Part shown: positions 5,401 to 10,284 of the stretch, piece after piece
How positions within the stretch are numbered: position 1 is the stretch's first letter
Layout: the number at the start of each line of letters is the position of its first letter
From: Vibrio madracius
GTDB taxonomy: Bacteria; Pseudomonadota; Gammaproteobacteria; Enterobacterales; Vibrionaceae
Length of the DNA stretch: 10,284 nt
Reading direction: 5' to 3'
Assembly: GCA_000695745.1 (NCBI GenBank)
Contig: ASHK01000104.1
Coordinates: forward strand, 1 to 10,284
Made by a program: the position numbers and the translations under genes
The notes under the pieces: generated by a model
Databases searched by the model: none
Seen by the model: the letters and a program-made list of their open reading frames with translations, nothing else
What the model was told of the DNA's origin: nothing

Positions 5401-7308
5401 GTGATAAGAAAGATAATTGCGCTTTGGGTAGCAGTGCTTGCGCTTGGCTTACTTTCAGTTTTGATCGTTTTTGGTGCTTTGCATACCCAGTATGCCAAAC
5501 CAATTATCACCTATGCTTTACAAAAAATATTGGATATTAAGGTGGATAGCGAGACCATAAGCTACCACTACCCGAATAGAATTGATTTTTTGAATGCTCG
5601 CTTTTCAAAGACTGAGCTCCAACCCATTAGTGTCAACAAACTGTCGGTTTGGTTATCGTTACCAACATCGACGTCACAACTCCTGAATATTAACGAGTTG
5701 TTTGTTAGTGGCGCTAATCTATCAGAGCTACCATTAGACTTCGATTCTTTGGCCGGTTACCAGATCAACAATATCGCCCTAGATCATGTGGATTATTCTG
5801 GACATAATGTGATCGTCAACGATCTTCAGCTCCAACTTAGAAACCTTAAGATTGGTGCATCCATTGAAAAAACTAAGGCAGATTTTCAAGTTCGGGCCTC
5901 TCAGCTCTACTATCAAGGTCAAGCTATCGATGATCTTCTTGTGGATGGCTCTATGGCAGGTAGCGACTCGACAATCTACGGCGCCTCATTCTCCTGGCAA
6001 GATGCACAGATCACGACTCAAGCACAAATAGAGAATGGTCGTTGGTCTTTAGTCAATGCCACTATCAATAAGCTAAAAATAGACGTATCCGAACTCAATA
6101 AAGGGCCATTAAGCACAGTGACTTCTGTCGTTGGTCATATCAACAGTTTAGATGTTTTGAACGCCGACATTACCTATCAAGGAGCACATGCCGAAAACGT
6201 CAGTGCCTCATTAGAAAATATCGATCTTACTCGTTCGATATGGACTCAAAAGCAAGCCTATCTTTCACTTGATGCCGATAAACTGCAATGGCAACAATTT
6301 GATTTTATTGAGCCAACTTTAGAACTGAGCTTTTCGCCAAATAGACTCGATATCAAAGATCTCGACACCAACCTAGAACAGGGACGAATTCAAATCGCAG
6401 GCACATTGACCCCAAATTCAATTGCCTTGAACAAGGTCGATTTAGACGGAATCAAGTATTACCAAGAGCAGGTAGGTCACTCTTTAACGGATCTGTTTAC
6501 GCACTTACACCTCAGCGATCTTCGACAATTCTCTATCGATTCGCTGAATATAAATCGCAGTCAATGGATTCAACTTGCTCGCAAGCCTTATTGGCAAGTC
6601 ACAGGTCTCAATCTACAGGCGGAAGATCTACTTATCAAAAAAGATTATCGTTGGGGATTTTGGCAAGGAAATGCGATTGCTTCGATCAATAGTGCCAGTA
6701 TCGACAACACTATCGCTACTCAAGTGGCACTAGAAACAAAAAGTACCCATGGAAAATGGCAGCTCAGCCGGTTATTTATCCCCTATGATCAGGGCTATAT
6801 CAGTGCCTCCGCAGAGCTGAACTTTGCTGCGCCAAGCCAGCCTTTACAAATTAGTGCTGAAGCGTATTCAGCCCCCATCGAGCTACTCAACTACTTGACG
6901 GACAACAAGAAAATACAAATCTCTGGTCGCGCCGATATGGCATTATCAATCAATGCTCTTACCGCTGATAAGTTATCGCTACAGCACACTTTATCAGGCT
7001 CTCTCGAGGCTAATTTCTACAATACGCAGTTCAGCACTGATGAATCAGATCCTACTGATATATCCATATCACCACTTAAGCTAAACGCAGATAGGGGGCA
7101 ATTAACCCTTGCTTCGCTAGAAGTATCAAGCCAAGAATGGAATGGACAAGCAGAAAGCGCTATTGACTTGAGAAACGATCCACTGAGCTCCCTGCAATTA
7201 ATGCTCAATTCCGAGTGTGGTTCGCACTATAAGATTGAATTGCTGACGGGTCATATCGAGTTTAAAGAGGGAGCATGTACCAATCAAGAATCGCAGCAGG
7301 TCCAATAA
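5401..7308 (+). CDS. AsmA-like membrane-anchored periplasmic protein
   Basis: This 635-residue protein has one N-terminal membrane helix (about 5-27, IIALWVAVLALGLLSVLIVF). After it comes a long, almost entirely polar, beta-rich region, expected to lie in the periplasm. A C-terminal segment at about 507-550 (ISGRADMALSINAL, then LSLQHTLSGSLEANFYNTQF) matches the pattern of the AsmA C-terminal region. So does DRGQLTLASLEVSS followed by an AIDLRNDPLSSLQLML-type strand. AsmA-family proteins are known or proposed to carry phospholipids or affect outer-membrane assembly; the exact role of this member is unknown. The only two cysteines, C606 and C626, are close to the C-terminus and could form a disulfide. 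The start is the GTG at 5401, with GAAGG/TAGGA 10-16 bases upstream; no better in-frame start precedes the helix. It follows the pckA terminator, so it needs its own promoter in 5348-5400, where I see no clear one. Confidence 0.75.
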   Translation: MIRKIIALWVAVLALGLLSVLIVFGALHTQYAKPIITYALQKILDIKVDSETISYHYPNRIDFLNARFSKTELQPISVNKLSVWLSLPTSTSQLLNINELFVSGANLSELPLDFDSLAGYQINNIALDHVDYSGHNVIVNDLQLQLRNLKIGASIEKTKADFQVRASQLYYQGQAIDDLLVDGSMAGSDSTIYGASFSWQDAQITTQAQIENGRWSLVNATINKLKIDVSELNKGPLSTVTSVVGHINSLDVLNADITYQGAHAENVSASLENIDLTRSIWTQKQAYLSLDADKLQWQQFDFIEPTLELSFSPNRLDIKDLDTNLEQGRIQIAGTLTPNSIALNKVDLDGIKYYQEQVGHSLTDLFTHLHLSDLRQFSIDSLNINRSQWIQLARKPYWQVTGLNLQAEDLLIKKDYRWGFWQGNAIASINSASIDNTIATQVALETKSTHGKWQLSRLFIPYDQGYISASAELNFAAPSQPLQISAEAYSAPIELLNYLTDNKKIQISGRADMALSINALTADKLSLQHTLSGSLEANFYNTQFSTDESDPTDISISPLKLNADRGQLTLASLEVSSQEWNGQAESAIDLRNDPLSSLQLMLNSECGSHYKIELLTGHIEFKEGACTNQESQQVQ

Positions 7309-7330
7309 TAACCAGCCGCGATTAAGATGG

Positions 7331-8251
7331 TTATGTAGAGAGCAGCGTATCTTTGTAGTTTGGCAGCAACATATACGTGCCGACAAACTCCACAGCAGGC
7401 ACATCGCCACTGTAGATAGTCACGTTGATGATAATGCGCGCCTTTCTTCCCGTTGCCAAGCGGTCAAGGTCTCCACTGATACCATCTAGCGAGGTTACGG
7501 AAACCGGGCTCGCTTCTACTGGATGACGATAACGAATACGGCTGTCTGCCAACACTATATCTGCATGTAGGCCACGCTCGCGCATCAATAGCCATGTCAT
7601 CCCCCATCCTGTTAATGTGGCAAGAGTAAAGGCTGAGCCAGCAAACATCGTATTATGAGGATTGAGGTTTGGATTTAGTTGAGCACCACATTCAAAACGA
7701 TAACCAGTGTATTGGTTAATCTTGATGCCCATTTTGTCACTGATAGGTATTTGTTGTTCCCAACGTTCTTGCAGCTCAGCACACCATTCCGGTCTTCTTA
7801 ACACCTTAGCTAAAGGGTCAAGCTGTTTTACCATTTGTTGATGGCGTACAGGACCTTTTTGATCATTGAGCTCTCCTTGGCTAGTAAATCCATTTTTTTC
7901 GTAAAATGAAATCGCATCTTCACGAGCATTACAAACCAGACGCTTCACCCCTTCTTGACGGGCAAAAGATTCCAATGCCACTAGAACAAGAGAACCCATC
8001 CCTTTATCACGGCGATTACTTTTTACTGCCATATAACGAATTTGGCCTTCGTTATCTGGGGTAATGTATAAACGACCGATAGCCATAGGTCTTCCTCGCC
8101 CATCCACTATCATGCGATGATGACTCATCTCATCGTATTCGTCACGCTCAGAACCGAAAGGTAATCGCCATGGCTCTCTTAGCATCTGCCATCTAAATTG
8201 GTAGTACTTAGCTAACTGGTTGTCAGTTTTTGGAGTAATAAGCTTAAACAT
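7331..8251 (-). CDS. fabY: GNAT acetyltransferase-hotdog thioesterase fusion (YiiD/FabY family)
   Basis: This is a two-domain protein of 306 residues, close to E. coli YiiD along its whole length. Residues 1-145 are a GNAT N-acetyltransferase-like domain with the acetyl-CoA loop RRDKGMGS (80-87) and EDAISFYEKNGF (111-122). Residues about 160-300 are a hotdog-fold YiiD_C thioesterase-like domain (SDKMGIKINQYTG, NPHNTMFAGSAFTLATLTGW at 197-216, ADSRIRYRHPV, SGDLDRLATGRKARI). From memory, E. coli YiiD was linked to starting fatty-acid synthesis (FabY) and to malonyl-ACP decarboxylation (MadA); activity here is inferred. The start ATG has AAAGGA seven bases upstream. It is the last gene of the minus-strand cluster, 68 bases after the dtd stop as read (37 after the original dtd stop), and runs convergently toward the AsmA-like gene with 22 bases between the stop codons. 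Confidence 0.9.
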   Translation of the reverse strand: MFKLITPKTDNQLAKYYQFRWQMLREPWRLPFGSERDEYDEMSHHRMIVDGRGRPMAIGRLYITPDNEGQIRYMAVKSNRRDKGMGSLVLVALESFARQEGVKRLVCNAREDAISFYEKNGFTSQGELNDQKGPVRHQQMVKQLDPLAKVLRRPEWCAELQERWEQQIPISDKMGIKINQYTGYRFECGAQLNPNLNPHNTMFAGSAFTLATLTGWGMTWLLMRERGLHADIVLADSRIRYRHPVEASPVSVTSLDGISGDLDRLATGRKARIIINVTIYSGDVPAVEFVGTYMLLPNYKDTLLST

Positions 8252-8288
8252 AGATATCCTTTCGCATGCAAACTAATGCTCTACTCGA

Positions 8289-8321
8289 TTACACTTGTAG
8301 CCAGAAGGTCACAGGGCCATC
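8289..8321 (-). pseudogene. dtd: Out-of-frame C-terminal end of dtd
   Basis: On the minus strand these bases read [10 protein letters not shown] and TAA, which is the exact conserved C-terminus of D-aminoacyl-tRNA deacylases. It is displaced by one base from the main dtd frame, at the AATTAATT stretch near 8322-8330. The undamaged gene would end at 8289 and encode 144 residues. Confidence 0.92.
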
Positions 8322-8724
8322 AATTAATTAATGACACCTTCATATCTGCGGCAAAGCGACCACGCTCAGTCGGTAAAACTTCGGAACAGTGATCTGCAAA
8401 GTAATCATAGAGACGTTCAGCATCAGTAGGATGAGCTCCGCGCGAAAAGCCAGCCCTTGTTCCTTTTTTGGTATCCGCAGGCAAGGTAAATTGCGATACG
8501 ACTAAAACACTCCCGCCAACTTGTTTGACGTTGAGATTCATCTTCCCATTCTCGTCCTCAAACACACGGTAGGTGGTTACTCGCTCGACTAAACGTTTCG
8601 CTTTCGCTTCGTCATCGTCTTTTTCAACACCAAGTAGCACTAATAAACCTTTGTCGATCTTCCCGACGATTTCGCCATCTACGGTTACCGACGACTCACT
8701 GACTCTTTGAATTAGTGCTATCAC
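8320..8724 (-). CDS. dtd: D-aminoacyl-tRNA deacylase, C-terminally frameshifted
   Basis: Dtd removes D-amino acids (and glycine mischarged on tRNA-Ala) from tRNA as a cytoplasmic homodimer. Residues 1-134 match E. coli Dtd closely: [39 protein letters not shown] and the first catalytic motif SQFTL (77-81), then [12 protein letters not shown]. The protein stops there, ten residues short of the usual 144-145. The missing [10 protein letters not shown] is encoded immediately after it in another frame, so a single extra base near 8322 is implied. The lost GPVT motif holds the Gly-cisPro pair that reads substrate chirality across the dimer, so the product as written should be inactive. The start is a GTG at 8722-8724 with AAGGAA seven bases upstream. 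It overlaps the 3' end of yihY by 29 bases, implying translational coupling. Gene order yihY-dtd-yiiD is as in E. coli. Confidence 0.92.
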   Translation of the reverse strand: MIALIQRVSESSVTVDGEIVGKIDKGLLVLLGVEKDDDEAKAKRLVERVTTYRVFEDENGKMNLNVKQVGGSVLVVSQFTLPADTKKGTRAGFSRGAHPTDAERLYDYFADHCSEVLPTERGRFAADMKVSLIN

Positions 8725-9643
8725 TTATGCTTTCCTTGTTATCACGCTTTTCAATCATAGCTTCAGATTGTAACACGCTCGAATCGGGTAGCCAGTGTTC
8801 TTTCTCTCCCATCGCCGCGGTGAATTCAGCCCCAATTAATACAATAAACCAACACAAATAAATCCATAAAAACAAAATAGGAATGGCGGCTAATGCACCG
8901 TAGATAAGTTGGTAGGAAGGGAATTGCGTAATGTAATAAGCAAAGCCCTTTTTACTAATTTCAAAAAGTACAGTAGCGACAATAGAGCCAACAAGTGCGT
9001 GACTAAAACGTACTTTCTTATTTGGGACCAGCATATAAAGGCCGATAAAGGCAAAAAAAGCCATGATTGCTGGTAACCATGCGATAAACAAACTAAAAGC
9101 ACCACTAACGACATCGTGCTCCAGAGCTTTTAAAGACGTCACATAGGAAGTGCCTACAATACTCGCACCAATTAAAATAGGTCCAAGAGTCAGAATCATC
9201 CAATACATCGAGAAGGAGAAAACTCTACGGCGCTTAACTTTCACACGCCAGATATAATTAAGATTACTATCGATATTAGAAATCAGCATGAGCGCAGCAA
9301 CAAATAAGAACGCACTACCTATTGCCGTCATCTTACCGGTATTCGAGACAAACTCGACTAGCGCAGAGTACACCGCATCTCCAGCGGCAGGGACAAAATG
9401 TCGGATAATAAAGTCTTGAAGTACTTCCCCAGTGTTTGAAAACACAGGAAATGAAGACAACACCGAGAGCAGCACCGTTAAAAGAGGGACGATAGATAAC
9501 AAAGTGATATAGGCAAGGTAGCCTGCATTAACATTAATTCTATCGTGAGACATTCTTTGCGCTAAGTAGCGAGAGAAGTTTAAAGTTTCTTGTCCTATAA
9601 ATAACAGCTTACTGATAACCACTTCTGAGCCTTTGATTTGCAT
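8696..9643 (-). CDS. yihY: YihY/BrkB-family inner-membrane protein
   Basis: This is a 315-residue polytopic membrane protein, strongly similar to E. coli Yih[48 protein letters not shown]-type [30 protein letters not shown] and [20 protein letters not shown]. Six membrane segments are visible, at about 42-63, 105-127, 144-170, 182-206, 214-236 and 248-272. A hydrophilic tail follows from about 280. E. coli YihY was once called RNase BN, but that activity was later assigned to another protein (ElaC), so the symbol rbn is best avoided. The true function is not established. The ATG has AAGGAA seven bases upstream and lies 14 bases after the stop of the NTPase gene. The 3' end overlaps dtd by 29 bases, so the cluster is very probably one transcript. 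Confidence 0.93.
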   Translation of the reverse strand: MQIKGSEVVISKLLFIGQETLNFSRYLAQRMSHDRINVNAGYLAYITLLSIVPLLTVLLSVLSSFPVFSNTGEVLQDFIIRHFVPAAGDAVYSALVEFVSNTGKMTAIGSAFLFVAALMLISNIDSNLNYIWRVKVKRRRVFSFSMYWMILTLGPILIGASIVGTSYVTSLKALEHDVVSGAFSLFIAWLPAIMAFFAFIGLYMLVPNKKVRFSHALVGSIVATVLFEISKKGFAYYITQFPSYQLIYGALAAIPILFLWIYLCWFIVLIGAEFTAAMGEKEHWLPDSSVLQSEAMIEKRDNKESISDSTNSKSQ

Positions 9644-9657
9644 CTAACTATTCCTTG

Positions 9658-10215
9658 CTATGCCATTAGGCCTAAATGAGCGTAAGACTCGGTCAAGACA
9701 AAATCAACCCTCTGATCTAGGTGCGAAAAAGGCACTGTGATACAACGATATCCTAGGGATTGATATTGCTCTATCAATTGTCGATGAATCTGTAACGCCT
9801 CTTCGAACGGATATGGGCGAACTTCATCTTGAACATACGTCTCGATATTAGGTTCACAGGTAAAGACTATACTCTGATATCCGGTTTTAGCTTGCTCTAG
9901 TACTTCTGATGGTACTTGCTCATTACCAAAGTTCAGATAAGCACATATATCAGGAATAGCTCGGTCTAAAAAGCTCAGCGATTCACAGCTTGAAGCCTTA
10001 TGCTTTTGACGCATCATCTCAATAAAGCATAGCTCAGCAAAAGCGGCCAATTGATTCCAAGGAAGTATCCCATCTTCTCGTTTCGATTGCTCTTCAATGA
10101 GCATTCTAGGCACTTCTGAAAACGTCACACAATGATGAGCAGCTAAGGCATCAAGCAAGGTCGTCTTACCGGATCCTGGTCCACCCGTGATAATGAAAGG
10201 ACTATATCGTTCCAT
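9658..10215 (-). CDS. AAA-type (AAA_28-like) P-loop NTPase/kinase of unknown role
   Basis: This is a small cytoplasmic NTP-binding protein, 185 residues from the ATG at 10213-10215. It shows a perfect Walker A, GGPGSGKTT (11-19), directly after a short first strand (SPFIIT). It also has EVPR (34-37), a kinase-like DR motif FLDRAIPD (83-90), a strand SIVFTCEP (115-122) and a lid-type DEVRPYPFEEA (130-140). This arrangement resembles the AAA_28/NadR-kinase-like group and suggests phosphoryl transfer to a small molecule or nucleotide; the substrate is unknown. The open frame extends 14 codons further to a GTG at 10257. I prefer the ATG because Walker A normally lies near the N-terminus in this group, but neither start has a clear ribosome site. 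It is the first gene of the cluster within the window, 14 bases before yihY. Its promoter probably lies at or beyond the right edge. Confidence 0.8.
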   Translation of the reverse strand: MERYSPFIITGGPGSGKTTLLDALAAHHCVTFSEVPRMLIEEQSKREDGILPWNQLAAFAELCFIEMMRQKHKASSCESLSFLDRAIPDICAYLNFGNEQVPSEVLEQAKTGYQSIVFTCEPNIETYVQDEVRPYPFEEALQIHRQLIEQYQSLGYRCITVPFSHLDQRVDFVLTESYAHLGLMA

Positions 10216-10284
10216 CGTAATACTGCTAGTAAACAAAGATAATAACGAGTCTAACACTGTTTTGATTTGAGAAAAGGGTACTGT

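Noticed and set aside
7198..7410. Short minus-strand open frames over the 3' end of the AsmA-like gene
   Set aside because: They overlap the true reading frames of the AsmA-like and fabY genes and have no independent support.
1..10284. Mobile element, prophage, toxin-antitoxin, defence island or CRISPR array
   Set aside because: All coding space is explained by conserved core genes. No transposase, integrase, tRNA attachment site or regularly spaced repeats were seen on either strand.

Overview
The window looks like a chromosomal core region of a gammaproteobacterium, most likely a Vibrio. The evidence is the type II secretion genes gspC/gspD (epsC/epsD) lying divergently next to hslR-hslO and then pckA, a gene order I recall from vibrios, and close protein similarity to the E. 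coli Hsp15, Hsp33, YihY, Dtd and YiiD families. Base composition is moderate and even, and I see no insertion sequence, tRNA, CRISPR array, phage gene or other sign of horizontal transfer.

Layout: the minus strand from 1 to 1747 carries the 5' part of gspD (cut by the window edge) and all of gspC. Together they form the start of the operon for the outer-membrane secretin and the inner-membrane coupling protein of the type II secretion machine. A divergent promoter region (1748-2036) separates them from the plus-strand heat-shock pair hslR (Hsp15) and hslO (Hsp33), which is preceded by a good sigma-32-type promoter and ends in an intrinsic terminator. A 348-base intergenic stretch follows, rich in short repeats and a possible CRP half-site. 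It leads to pckA (ATP-dependent PEP carboxykinase), which has its own strong terminator. Next is a 635-residue AsmA-like membrane-anchored periplasmic protein. Convergent to it, on the minus strand, is a probable operon: AAA-type NTPase (9658-10215), yihY/BrkB-family membrane protein, dtd (D-aminoacyl-tRNA deacylase) and the GNAT-thioesterase fusion gene fabY/yiiD. The yihY-dtd-yiiD order is the same as in E. coli.

The most notable result is that two small conserved genes are broken by single-base indels. hslR has an apparent one-base deletion in a G run near 2262-2264 and a compensating one-base insertion in a C run near 2363-2365. The conserved C-terminal tail is still encoded but out of frame, and the actual product stops early with an unrelated tail. 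dtd has an apparent one-base insertion near 8322 that moves the last ten residues, including the catalytic GPVT motif, out of frame. These are either sequencing errors or recent mutations. The long genes are intact.

The second interesting item is the promoter region between gspC and hslR. Its sigma-32-like element is part of an imperfect dyad, so that a second, weaker sigma-32-like promoter faces gspC. I found no convincing previously undescribed multi-gene system here; this is ordinary core genome with a few regulatory and integrity questions.
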